A model generated the notes under the pieces. The model searched no databases and was not told where the DNA came from. It saw only the letters and a list, made by a program, of their open reading frames with translations. A stretch of DNA of 64,000 nt from positions 38,107,440 to 38,171,439 of the forward strand of contig CM046454.1 of the NCBI GenBank assembly GCA_025506515.1, read 5' to 3'. A program made the position numbers and the translations under genes. Shown piece by piece: positions 33,379 to 44,193 of the stretch (its first letter is position 1; the number at the start of each line of letters is the position of its first letter). This DNA is from Flaveria trinervia. Its lineage: Eukaryota > Streptophyta > Magnoliopsida > Asterales > Asteraceae.

Positions 33379-35235
33379 TGTAAGGCCCCGTTCCCGGGAC
33401 ACTTACAGCTGGATTCTCATCGCACATAAAACATATAATTACATTTGCATTTAATAAATCGCAACGGAAAACTAAAAAAACTTTCATTTTCATGTAAATG
33501 CTTTTGCAAACTAATACAACATTCATTACAAAAATTGTTTGTTCGCATTACAATGCAAAAACATTAATCAAAAGAATGCCAATCCAAAAAGGCTGAGTAG
33601 TCGCCCGTGCCATCCTCAGCAATCATTACCTGCCAACTGGAAACACATCAAGTCAGTATTGCTGAGTGAGTTCTAGTTTTATAAATAAAACATACTTTAC
33701 TTTCAGATAAAACCGTTCGTTACTTCTACATGATCACACATCGTACGTACACATAGATAATATCATTATTATCTTCTTCATTTGTTCATTCGTTCTTCCA
33801 TTGCCTTACTTGCGCATCGGACATCATCCCAAACCAATACCATGTGCTACACCCCGGTTAGTCGTAGCTACCGGGCCGAAGTCAACAAATGACAGCTAAA
33901 CGTATGCCACGGTACTAGGAGTAACCATCAGTCTTAGCTACTGGGCCGAAGTCAACGAATGACAGCTAAACGTATGCCACAGTACTAGGGGTGAGCGGTA
34001 GAGATTCTACATTTGGGGTCAATCACCAAGAAGGACCCCGTATCCGATGTGTGCAAGATGTTTCATTCGTTCATCATGTTCCGCTTTCTTTATCTTTCAC
34101 TTTACGTTACATAATACTTCGTTCATTCATCATAACAAGTAAAGCCACAGGAAAGATATTATACATCACATTAAGGAACATAAACATGCATCAACATCAC
34201 ATCATACATGGCAACATCATACATACACAACATGCAACATCATCACCCTCATCATGCCCAACATGCTTTCTAAGACCTCGATCGTCATCTTAAAAACCCT
34301 TATGGGAGCCTTTACATCAAAACTTACATCTGCACTTTCCCCCGAAAGTCAGAAGTCAATCTACACCTTCCTCGGGTTCAACAGCCCTATTCGGGCGTAT
34401 GGACACCCTTCAGTCGCATGGCCTCCATGCGACTGAACATTATGTGATTGAACTAATACGGATGAACACCTATGCGAATGAACATCCAGTCGTGCGAATG
34501 AACAATGCGGATGAACACCTATGCGACTGGACCTTCAGTCGTGCGAATGAACCTTCAGTCGCATGACCCCCATGCGACTGGCCCTCCAATCGTGCGAATG
34601 AACCCCAATCGCACCCTAATCGGCCATATGGCCTCCATTCGGCCTCCAGTCGGTCGCCTAGCCCTAACTGATGCAGAATGCAGTTCAACCCGACTGCAGC
34701 CGAGGGTTTTCGGCCTCCAAACTCATCTACACCCATTTTAAGCCTAAATCGACCATCCTAAACCTTAGGGATGCATACCATAACATCATTCAAGCACAAC
34801 CAAGCAAGAAATCAAGTCACAATCGCGTCATACATATACATACACATACACAAACGGGTCAACTTACACACATACGAAAAACTCGATTTCAGATGTTTTC
34901 CAGGCCCAAATCGTTTGAAAACAAGTAAAAGAGGGGTCCTAGAACTCACCTAAACGAGCACAACAACAAGAGCTTCGATTCGGCTTGCTTCACGACGATT
35001 TTGGCGACCCGAATCGACCCGAACCAACACTTTTTCCTCTTTTTCCCTTCTTTCTCTCTATTCTCCTCTTTGTGAGCTGAAATGTGAGTGTGGGGAGAGT
35101 GTGCTACCCTCTCCCTACATATGTCACCACATTTCCCAACTTTTCTTCGTTGGCGGGTTTTGTCCCTCGACTTTTGGACTTTATTTTCTTTTCTTTCGCC
35201 ACCGGCTTCAAAATAATAAATATTCGGGCGTTACA
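33379..35235 (-). repeat. TEK-2 5' LTR (1857 bp)
   Basis: Partner of 26466-28367 with the same termini. The tandem pair of about 75 bases recurs at about 33860-33995 and the catgcgaatgaac array at about 34415-34620, one unit shorter. Just a few substitutions per hundred bases separate the two copies by eye. The promoter would fire leftward into gag. Confidence 0.9.
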
Positions 35236-35240
35236 GTTTA

Positions 35241-36307
35241 TGTTCCTTATTATTTATGTATGATTATTTTCTCGTGGCTTTATGTTGAATGCTATTGAAT
35301 GAAACGAAAAGTATTATGTAACATAAAATGGAAGATAATGAAAAAAGGAACGTAATAAAAGAATGCATGCCTTAACGAATGAATGAAAGTAAGAAAGGCT
35401 TGCAAGCAAATGTATGGAGGTTCACATCCAATGAAGGGTGTTAGCTCAACGTTATACGGGTTAGCTACCCCAGAAGGATGCACACTGGGGTCTAATCTTT
35501 GTGATTGGCCATATGAATGGTTCCTTGCCGCTTGCCCTAGGTACTAGAGTCAGCTTCGTGCACAATTTTCGACGTCTATGAATGACCTCAGGCCTACTAA
35601 CCAGCTTCGTGCACAATGTTCGGGGTACAACGTATGACATTGATCCGAAATGAAAGAGAAAAGATAAGTGGTGAATATACTACCCCTAGGTATTGGAGTC
35701 AGCTTCATGCATAATGTTCGAGGTCTATGAAAGACCTCAGGTCCAGTAACCAGCTTCGTGCACAATGTTCAGGGTATTGGACATGTCACCGACTATAATG
35801 AATGTACGAAAGAAAGTAAAAAAGTATGAATGGATGTGAATGAAAGTAATGAATGTGATTGATAATGACGTACGATGATTGAATCAAAGCATGAACGAAT
35901 GACGAAGATAATAATGATATTATCTATGTGTACGTATGATGTGTGATCACATGCAACAGCAAAGAACGGTTAAATGAAAGTAAAGTATGTTTTGCTATAA
36001 AACTAGAACTCACTCAGCAATGGTGACTTTTTATGCATTTTCCAGTTGGCAGGTGAGCATTGCTGAGGATGGCGTAGGGCAACCACTTGGCATTTTGGAT
36101 GACATTCTTTTGTTAATGTTTTTGCATTGTAATGCGAACAAGTAAAAATGTGTAATGAATGATTGTATTAACTTGAAAAAGCATTTATAATGAAAAGAAA
36201 AGTTATATTAATGTTCCGCTGCGATGTTTTATGAAAGTTAAATGTAATTATATGTTTTATGTGTAATGATTGACAAGCTGTAAGCGTCCCGGGAATGGGG
36301 CCTTACA
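35241..36307 (+). repeat. TEK-1 3' LTR, portion right of TEK-2
   Basis: It shares with the TEK-1 5' LTR the block from gcatgccttaacgaatgaat (35363) onward and about two copies of the gtcagcttcgtgcacaat unit (about 35540-35790). It ends gtcccgggaatggggcctt-aca at 36307, followed by TTATT. It contains no atgcggat array, unlike the 5' LTR, so the two LTRs have diverged by array gain or loss. No ORF is supported. Confidence 0.7.
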
Positions 36308-36661
36308 TTATTCCAAGAAAAGATGAACATTTTCGACTTCAATGAACATGCCAACCTAGTAAAATCCGATTCAATCTGAAAATCTCAAAGTTATGTTCAT
36401 CGCATGAACAGAGCATCATGAAACCAAAAATGTGTGAAATCAAAACATGAAATAAAATCCAACTAATAGTCAAAAAATCAAAATTTGGTCTTCAAACATA
36501 AATAACAATGAGTATTCATGAAAATATCTCGATCTAAAATAATTCCTATGGAACAGTATCCTTAAATGTTCACATTTGACCCTCAATAGTCAAAATGATG
36601 AATGCTTAAAGTAGTGCATATATTATCATAAATCTAACTCATATGCCTCTAATGCAGGGCA
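36308..36661 (+). other. SIR-1 spacer, remainder before its A-ORF
   Basis: AT-rich sequence between the right TTATT duplication of TEK-1 and the A-ORF start. No ORF or array is seen apart from scattered gttcatcgcatgaac-like words. It continues the 18306-20476 spacer. Confidence 0.55.
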
Positions 36662-37128
36662 CATGGCTGATATCTCATGGAGCAAGCTCCACAACATTAG
36701 TGGTTTTCTAGACCCTGATGTACCGGGGGTAGAGGGGCTCAAAGACATGATCAGATTCATCCCACAACTAGAATGGCTTATGCTATCACTCTCAAACCTA
36801 TCATATATGAGCGACTCATAAGGTCATTCTAGAATTCTGTTGAAGTGATAGAGGATGATGGTGTTAGGTCTTTATATGGAAGGATTAATGATGAGCATAC
36901 ACTGATCATTATTGAAGAAACTGTGAGACGATGTCTGCAGTTTGGTAATGATGCAGATGTACTAATTGAGCTAGAAGATTATGATATCACAACTTTCATT
37001 GCAGAGAATGGATATGAAGGAGGTTTTGAAGGAAAACAGATTATGACAGGATTGGTAGATTTTCCTTGGAGGTATTTGATCCATATCTTTCAGCACTGTT
37101 TGTCTAAAAAGAAAACATGATGGAATGA
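36662..37128 (+). pseudogene. SIR-1 A-ORF, N-terminal fragment (cut by SIR-2)
   Basis: Starts MADISWSKLHNISGFLDPD. An early frameshift near 36765 and an in-frame TAG near 36826 (in RSF*NSVEV, where relatives have FW) break it. The open piece 36845-37120 carries RINDEHTLIIIEETVRRCLQF, then NGYEGGFEG and WRYLIHIFQHCLSKKK, matching the shared A-ORF motifs. SIR-2 is inserted after the target duplication AATGA (37124-37128); the protein continues at 61947. Codon phase is kept across the duplication. Function unknown. Confidence 0.75.
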
Positions 37129-37919
37129 TATGGACCAAAAGAACCAATGAGCCAGATCAAAAAAACCTTTAAGTCCCAAAGACATCAAAACAACTGAAGT
37201 GATCTACATCTGTTGAAGACAAAGTCTAAAGACAAAGTTTGAAGACAAAGTCTGAAGACAACTGCTGAAGACAAAGTCTGAATACAAAGCCTGAAGACAA
37301 CGACTGAAGACAAAGTCTGAAGACAAAGTTTGAAGACAAAGTCTGAAGACAAAGTCTGAAGACAAAGTCTGAAGACAAGTCTGAAGACAAAGTCTGAAGA
37401 CAACTGCTGAAGACAAAGTCTGAAGATCAAGTTCTCAGAAGTTGTCACAACAGCTGAAGTAGTTCTCTTCAGTAGTTGTGATGGTTTATATTTTAGTAGT
37501 TTGTAATCAGTAGTTTTATATTATGTAAATCATCTGAAGTTCTTATACTTCAGATGTTATAACTTCAGTAGTTATAATGTTAGTTTATACTTAGCTTCTA
37601 ATGAAGGTGTCCTCAGTTGTTATGGACATCTTCAGTAGTTTAGTTTAATTTTAGTTGTTTGTATAAATCAGTTTGATGTCACTATCATGTGACGTCAGCT
37701 AATGTCACATTCCTTATAAAAGGAATGTTGATCTAATTTCCCTTCAGGGGAAGCGTGTGCATGAATGAAAACATTCTTTTTGCAAAAACCTCTCTCTCTA
37801 TATAACTGTTACTGTTTGATTGAATATTCATATTATTCTTGCTAGAATTTTGTCTAATTCGTGTGCTATTCCCCTGCAAATCCTAATCTAATTGATCGAA
37901 CTAGATCTCCATCCCTTAA
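37129..37919 (+). repeat. SIR-2 5' LTR (about 791 bp) with 12-base motif array
   Basis: Paired with 61104-61946. From about 37204 to 37440 it is an array of a 12-base unit (aagtctgaagac, with variants such as aactgctgaagac), some eighteen units long; the 3' LTR has more units. After the array come TGACGTCA (37690-37697) and the TATA box ttataaaa (about 37714-37721), set in a near-palindrome cattccttataaaaggaatg. The end cccttaa corresponds to cccttca in the 3' LTR. Confidence 0.9.
37690..37721 (+). promoter_or_regulatory. SIR-2 LTR core promoter: TGACGTCA and TATA box
   Basis: TGACGTCA is the full palindromic bZIP-type (CRE/as-1-like) site and lies about 20 bases before tataaaa. In the 3' LTR the site has changed to TGACCTCA, while SIR-3 LTRs have gtgacgt-type forms. 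The spacing fits a U3 promoter. Factor binding is inference. Confidence 0.6.
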
Positions 37920-37921
37920 AA

Positions 37922-37938
37922 TGGTATCGGAGCAGGTT
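37922..37938 (+). promoter_or_regulatory. SIR-2 primer-binding site (tRNA-Met type)
   Basis: tggtatcggagcaggtt, two bases after the LTR, matching the tRNA-Met site with one change (cgg for cag). The leader 37939-38150 holds no ORF. Confidence 0.9.
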
Positions 37939-38150
37939 AATCATTGATCGATTTAACAATTGATAATTGAAACTGTTCTTTTGATATCTTAGTTTGATCG
38001 CATTGGCAAATTTGCAAGAATTGGTTATAGAGTTTGTTTTTCTGTTGCTTCCTGTGAATCAATTTGAGATTCTTCTTATTTCAAATTGTGTTGTTCAGTT
38101 TTTGAGTTAGGTTCGTTTAACTCTTATTGAACTTGTTTGAATTGGTGAAA

Positions 38151-41080
38151 ATGGCTACATCAATCAATGATCCTCACAATACTGGCTCCTTAGGAAAGCC
38201 TCTGATGCTTGTTAGGAGTGAGTACAACATATGGCAACGACAAATGCTCCATCACATATCTGTTAATAGTTTAGGTTGTTGGAAATCTGTGGTTCATGGA
38301 CCATATAAGCCTATGGTGAGTAATCCGGAAACCAATGAGATGGTTCCGAAGAAGAAAGAGCAATATTCAGATGAAGATTTGAAACTGTTTGAAATTGATG
38401 CTAAAGCCCATGGAATTCTGGCCATGGCACTGCCTAATGAAATCTATTCTGGACTTATGCATCATGAATCTGCTCATGACCTCTGGGTTGCTCTGAAAGA
38501 ACAATTTGGAGGAACTGATGAGGTCTTAGCAAACAATAGAGAAATCCTTGCCCAGCAATATGAGACATTCTCTCATAAAAAGGGTGAGTCACTAACTCAA
38601 CAGTTTGAGCGATTCTCCTGTTTGATATCTGAGTTGAAAATGGTAAAACATGAATATACAAACAGTCAGATGAACAACATATTTCTCGGATCCCTGCCTG
38701 AGAGATGGGACACATATACCATTGTTCTACGCTCCGGTGCAAATCTAGATAATCTATCTCTCACCCAACTTCATGGGAAACTGCTAACATTTGAAAGAGA
38801 GATAGAACAGAAAAGAAAACTGACTTCATCTGGGAAGCTCACTGATTACTTTGTACCAGGGAATACTGCTTTGGTTGGTCATGAGTCAGAATATGCTACA
38901 TCAGAAAGTTCCTATGATGAGTATATTGATTTCTCTTCAAACAGTGGAGATCATGCTTTTGCTGGTATTGATGGTAATTCAGGATGTAATAGTGACAATC
39001 TATGCTTTTTGATGGAGGATTTGAAAGGAATTGCTGATGATGATTTGGAAGAGATGGATATTTTGAGCCAAATGGCATTAGTTAATATCAGATCTTAAAA
39101 ATTTTACAAAAGGACAGGTAGAAAATTCCCTGGTCTCTCTCGAAAAACCAAAGTTGGTTTTGACAAGAGTAAGTTGAGGTGTCACAAGTTCTATAGACTT
39201 GGACATTTTGCAAGAGAGTGTAGATCATCTGGATCTAACTCTTCTGCACCCTTTGAGACCTCTCCAAGCAATAATTCACAAAACAAAGGGCAACATTCTA
39301 CCAGTTCTGGTCATCATTCACAAAATCAATCATCTCCTGCATATTTTGTTCCTCAAGGTCAAATGCCATATCCTTATCCCTGTTTTTACATGCCACAGTC
39401 CAATCAGGTTCCTGTACCCATAGCTCAACAATCACATGCCCTACCTGAGCCTCAACCACCTCAATCAAGTCAACAATCTTAATCTCAATCACATCAAAGC
39501 TTTTTCAGTCCTGGTGTTGTTGACTGGAGTAGTTTACCAGATGATCATTCTGGTTATTCTAAACAAATGTTTTCTGGTGCTAGTCAACATGGTGGTGAAA
39601 ATCCTTTTGGAAATCTTGCTCTTATGACCCTGGAGTCTACTGGTGGTTCAAGCTCAAATGCTTCATCATCACAGGTACCACAATATCTTCTAAGGCTAAT
39701 GCCAAGTTGTGTTCTGAGTCATGCATAGCTGCTTTTGCCTCAATTAGAGAAGCAAATGTAGCTTTAATTAACCAAAATCTTGACCTAGAGAAAGTGATTA
39801 TCAAAAGAAAAGCTGAGTTTGAGTCTGTTTTAAAAGAAAAAGATGATGAGATTTACAAATTACAATGCCAAATCATTGATGAAAAGGCTAAGGTAGAGGT
39901 CATCTTAGAAAATCACAAGAGTCTCAAAGAAACACTTGAAGCTACTCAAGTGGAGTGTGAACGCTAGGTAACATCTTGCAAGGGGTTTGAAATGCTTCTC
40001 AGTGTTTGGGATTGGATATAATCACACTGAACCTCCTACAGATTTTACTCCCAAGACAGAAGTAAAATCTAAAGGTGAAATCAATTCCCAAACCACATCA
40101 TCATGTGTCTCATCCTCATGTGATAATGTACAATCAGAGGATGAAGTCAGTAATAGTACCTCAGCTAATTAGTCTGCTGATGGTCCTACTACTGATGAAC
40201 ACATGATCAAAGAAAAGCTGAGTCCTTCAGGTGTTTTCGCAAAAGGTATTCAAAGTACTGAAGAGCAAGTAATAACACCTGAAGAACATTTCAAGCCAAA
40301 TGGAACCAAACATGGTTTGACAACTACTAAAGAATCTATCAGGAAATCCAAATGTACTGATAGAAAATCTATGAAGAACAAGTCTTCAGTTGTTACAAAT
40401 CCTTCAGTACTACACATAAGTACTGAAAGGAAGAAAGTACTGAAGAACACACCTTCAGTAGTTTCATCTTCTTCAGCAGCTGATCAACAAAAGTTGAAAA
40501 AAAAGCCATGTGAAATTTGTGGTCTATTCAATCATCTCACTGATGAATGTTGGTAAGAAAGGGTTCCAAATTTAACAAAGATAAAATCATCAAAAAGAAA
40601 ATTAATGAAATGAAAGATGAATTTGAAACCAGGTTTATGCCACAAACATCTCAACCTGATAAACCAAAGTCTTCATAAAAATCTAAACAGAAGAAAGAAG
40701 TTTATCATAAAACAGCTGAAAATACTCCTCAAAGAGTATCAAAACTACAGACTAAGTCCGTGTCTTTCAAAAAGGAGGACATGGTGTCTCACATGAATCA
40801 TTCATAAACAAGTTCTGATGTGTCTGCTAAGCTGAAAGCTTTAACAAGCAATCAGACACAACTTGTTACGATGGTTCAACATCTATTGGGGAGAGTTAAC
40901 CAAATAGATGTACCTATGATTAAACCATTGAAAAGGAAACCTAAGACAAAATCAAAGGAATCCTTTTCAGCAACATCTCCTTTTTTAAAGGCTGTTAGTC
41001 ATGACAAATCAGTAAGTATAAAAGCTTTTGATGAGAACACACCCAAAACCAAAAAGGTTTGTGTCTCAAAAGCTAACTAG
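38151..41080 (+). pseudogene. SIR-2 Gag (several stops)
   Basis: The start at 38151 (MATSINDPHNTG) follows the leader and matches the SIR-3 start. The first frame (to 39098) holds the copia gag core (EYNIWQRQMLHHISVNSLGC, KEQFGGTDEVLANNREIL, LPERWDTYTIVLRSG). After an in-frame stop, the knuckle reads CHKFYRLGHFAREC, with Phe in place of the second Cys. 39707-39967 is a coiled-coil-like segment (EKDDEIYKLQCQIIDEKAK). A second knuckle CEICGLFNHLTDEC at about 40509-40550 is complete. Further stops lie at 39480, 39965, 40169 and 40554. It ends KVCVSKAN just before pol. Confidence 0.85.
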
Positions 41081-41092
41081 TTGTTATGATAT

Positions 41093-43243
41093 ATGCAGGG
41101 TTCTTCAACATGCCATAGAAGCATCTGGTATGTGGACAGTGGAGGATCTATGCATATGACTGGAAGCAGATCTCTTCTTCATGACTACTCTCAAGGAAAG
41201 AAGGGATTTGTATCTTTTGGTAATGATACTAAGGGTTACATCATCGGCAAAGGCTTTGTTTCAAATGTTGAAATCAGGTTTGATGATGTCAACCATGTGG
41301 AGAATCTCAAGTACAATTTGTTGAGTGTCAGTCAAATGTGTGATAAAGGGCATGTTGCACTTTTCACCAGTCAGAACTGTCGAATTCTTTCTTTCAATGT
41401 TTTGAGTATGATTGACAAGATGTTGGATGAACATACTCTTCTGAAAGCCTACAGGATTGGAAGAGTATAGGCCTTAGACTTATCAAAGAAAATTGATCTA
41501 AAAGGCCATCCATGTCTATTCTCCAAGGCCTCTCCTCAGAAATCTGAACTTTGGCACAGAAGGCTTGGTCATGTGAATCTTAGAAACATGAACCAGCTGA
41601 TCCTTCATGGGTTAGTGAGAGGTCTGCCCTTAAAGGAGTTCAAATGTGATGACAACTGCTCTACTTGTTTAAAAGGAAAGCAACATAAAGTATCATTCCC
41701 TCCAAAAGAAGAACCAAAGTCCACTGCCTGCTTGCAAATACTGCATATGGATCTTTTTTGTCCAGTAAGAGTGATGAGTATGGCAAAGAAAAAATACTGT
41801 CTGGTAATTATGGATGATTATTCCAAATTTATATGGACCTTCTTCTTACATTCAAAAGATGTGGCTGGTCAAATTATCATCTACTTTGTGTTGCATGTGG
41901 AAAAGCAGTATTCTCTTTCTGTCAAGTGTGTGAGAAGTGATAATGGCACAGAGTTTAGAAATCACACACTTGATGAATTTTATTTCTCTAAGGGAATCAA
42001 GAGGCAGTTTAGCATTCCTAGAACTCGTGAACAAAATGGAGTGGTGGAGAGAAAGAAAAGGACCCTTATTGAAGCTGCAAGGTCAATGTTGGCTGATTCC
42101 GGTTTGCCACCAACCTTTTGGGCTGAAGCTGTTAACACAGCTTGTTATGTACAAAATAGAGTATTGGTAAATCAAAGGTTGATGAAGACTTCTTATGAAG
42201 TGTTACATCATTTGGCTCCTCTGATTTCCTTCTTTAGAGCATTTGGGTGTCCCTGTTATATTCTCAACACAATAGATCCACTTCAAAAGTTTGAATCAAA
42301 GGTGGATGCAGGGTACTTTGTTGGGTATTCCTCTACTTGCAAAGCATACAGAGTTTTTAATTGCAGATCAAAGATTGTAGAAGAAACCTTGCATGTAAAG
42401 TTTAATATATCTCCAAAAGGGAAAATCCCACAATATCCTGTGGAGTTATTTGATCTGGACATACTGCAATATGTTCCTTATCAGTCTCCAAATGTTGCAG
42501 GTTCTGTGAATCCATCATCTTCTGCAACATGTTATCCATCTGTTGGTATCAATGCAAGTTTTAGTGATCAACTGCCTGAGTCTACTAAACTTGATGTTCC
42601 TGTAGCTTCAGCAGTTCCATCCACAACAAATGCTGATGAGATCTCTGAATCCTCTACTTCATTTGAATTGTCATCTCATTCTAGGTTTCAAGAATCTGGA
42701 TCACCATCTGTTGCTGCTGATTCAACTACAAACACTTGCACAGATCTTATTGAGTATCAAGAACTGAAGAATTATCTCATGTCTCAGATCATTGGTGACA
42801 TCAATGCTGGGGTTTCAACCAGAAGTCTATTGTCCAACTTTTGCTTCTATGCTCTCTTCATCAGTCAGCAAGAGCCAAAGAATTATCATATTGCATTAAG
42901 AGACAATGGATGGGTTGAAGCTATGCAACTTGAACTTCTTCAGTTTCAAAAGCAGCAAGTGTGGGAACTGGTTCCTCTTCCCTAAGGTAAGTGTGCAATA
43001 GACACTAAATAGGTGTTTAGGAATAAAACTGATGAAAAAGGCCAAATTGTCAAGAACAAGGCTAGACTGGTTGTACAGGGGTTTTCACAAGAAGAAGGTA
43101 TTGATTATGATGAAACCTTTGCCCCTGTAGCCAGACTGGCAGCAATCAGATTGTTTTTAGCTTATGCTGCTTTTCATAATCTCAAAGTTTTTCAAATGGA
43201 TGTCAAAAGTGCATTCTTATATGGTAAAATAAAAGAAGAAGTT
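41093..43243 (+). pseudogene. SIR-2 Pol part 1: protease, integrase, RT start
   Basis: One frame with stops at about 41468, 42983 and 43009. Protease: IWYVDSGGSMHMTGSRS. GAG-pre-integrase: LWHRRLGHVNLRNMNQLI, read across 41540-41610. Integrase: LHMDLFCP, VRSDNGTEFRNH and EQNGVVERKKRTLIEAARSM give the D-D-E residues, then AGYFVGYSSTCKAYRVFN. RT starts with NHYHIALRDNGWVEAMQLE-like sequence near 42890 and reaches FQMDVKSAFLYGKIKEE, where SIR-3 interrupts it at 43244. The same frame resumes at 55898. Confidence 0.9.
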
Positions 43244-43987
43244 TGTTAGGATCAGTGATCTAAGTTTGATTAATTTGAATAGATTGCAGCGGAATTTGAA
43301 CAATGAATTAGACAATTCGTAAGAACACAATTGATATTCAATGAGAAGTAAACGGTTATAGAGAGAGAATTCTGCAAAGGAATATTTCATTCATATGCTT
43401 TCGTGGTGGCTTAATGTCACACATTACAACTAGGTCAACATTCCTTATATAGTGAATGTGACGTGTGCTGATGTCACTTGATAGTGACATCTAACATAAT
43501 TATACAAACTACTGAAACTATGCAAACTACTGAGAATGTTCTCAACTACTGATTACATCTCAGAGAATGCTAAGTACAAAAACATAAAACTACTGAACTA
43601 CAACTACTGAAACTAAATTCCAAGTACTGAAAGGAAATCATCACAAATACTGAAGTTAATAACTTCAGCTGTTTTGACAACTACTGATCACTTTGGTCTT
43701 CAGTCTTTATCTTCAGTTTTTGTTCTTCAGACTTTTACTTTCAGACTTTGTCTTCAGCTGATAGCTTCAGACTTTGTCTTTAGTACTTTTCTTTCAGACT
43801 TTGTCTTCAATACTTTTCTTTCAGACTTTGTCTTCAGTAGAAGTCTTCAGATCTTGTCTTCAGACTTTGTCTTCAGACCTTGTAATCAGCTGATGTCTTC
43901 AGCTGTTGTGATCTTCTTTACCAGTTGCAATGTCTGTGGGACTTAGAGGTTTTTCTGATCAGGCTCATTGGTTCTTTTGGTCCAACA
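43244..43987 (-). repeat. SIR-3 3' LTR (744 bp)
   Basis: Pairs with 55190-55892. It contains the tcttcagactttg array (complement of the SIR-2 aagtctgaagac unit) at about 43690-43890 and a gtgacgt element with ccttatatagtg TATA-like sequence near 43440-43470. The polypurine tract follows at 43988-44000 (aactccccctgaa on plus). Confidence 0.93.
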
Positions 43988-44193
43988 AACTCCCCCTGAA
44001 CCAATGCAGCCAAAACCTTTAAACTTATTGATGATCCCACTTATTCTTGGCAGAAACACCCTCTTGATCACCTTCAGAGGTAATCAGTTAAGCACAGACC
44101 GGGAAAAGGTTTCTAATCTTTTGATTGGCTAAGTATGGAGGGGAACTCTGTCTTGGGGAAACTAGACACAGAGTCTTGTCCCAACCATGAAAC

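Larger units (their letters stand above)
26466..35235 (-). mobile_element. TEK-2: Tekay/Del-type Ty3/gypsy element with both LTRs
   Basis: LTRs at 26466-28367 and 33379-35235 both run TGTAAGGCC...GCGTTACA on plus. The element is flanked by GTTTA on both sides (26461-26465 and 35236-35240). Minus-strand order is primer site, Gag-protease-RT, RNase H, integrase, chromodomain remnant and polypurine tract. The LTRs look nearly identical apart from scattered substitutions and one extra repeat unit, so this is among the youngest insertions. It lies inside the 3' LTR region of TEK-1. Confidence 0.95.
20477..36307 (+). mobile_element. TEK-1: Tekay/Del-type Ty3/gypsy element, deleted and twice interrupted
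   Basis: The left end TGTAACAC (20477) and right end GGGGCCTTACA (36307) are each flanked by TTATT (20472-20476 and 36308-36312). The right terminus is the mirror of the TEK-2 LTR terminus, so the two belong to one family in opposite orientation. Coding order is gag knuckle, protease, RT, RNase H, integrase on plus. The element lost the end of its 5' LTR, the primer site and most of gag. Its integrase is cut at 24255, and TEK-2 is inserted at 26466. The TTATT duplication is AT-rich, so chance agreement is possible. Confidence 0.7.

Noticed and set aside
37204..37440. CRISPR-like appearance of the short regular repeats
   Set aside because: There are no unique spacers; the 12-base units are contiguous and lie in an LTR of a plant retroelement.
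37185..37448. Minus-strand open frames with a Leu/Ser/Phe-rich repeat (FRLCLQTLSSDFV type), also at 61199-61477, 43674-43946 and 55624-55851
   Set aside because: They are translations of the 12-base LTR array, open in several frames because the unit length is a multiple of three. There is no start context and no homology; array in LTR is the better reading.
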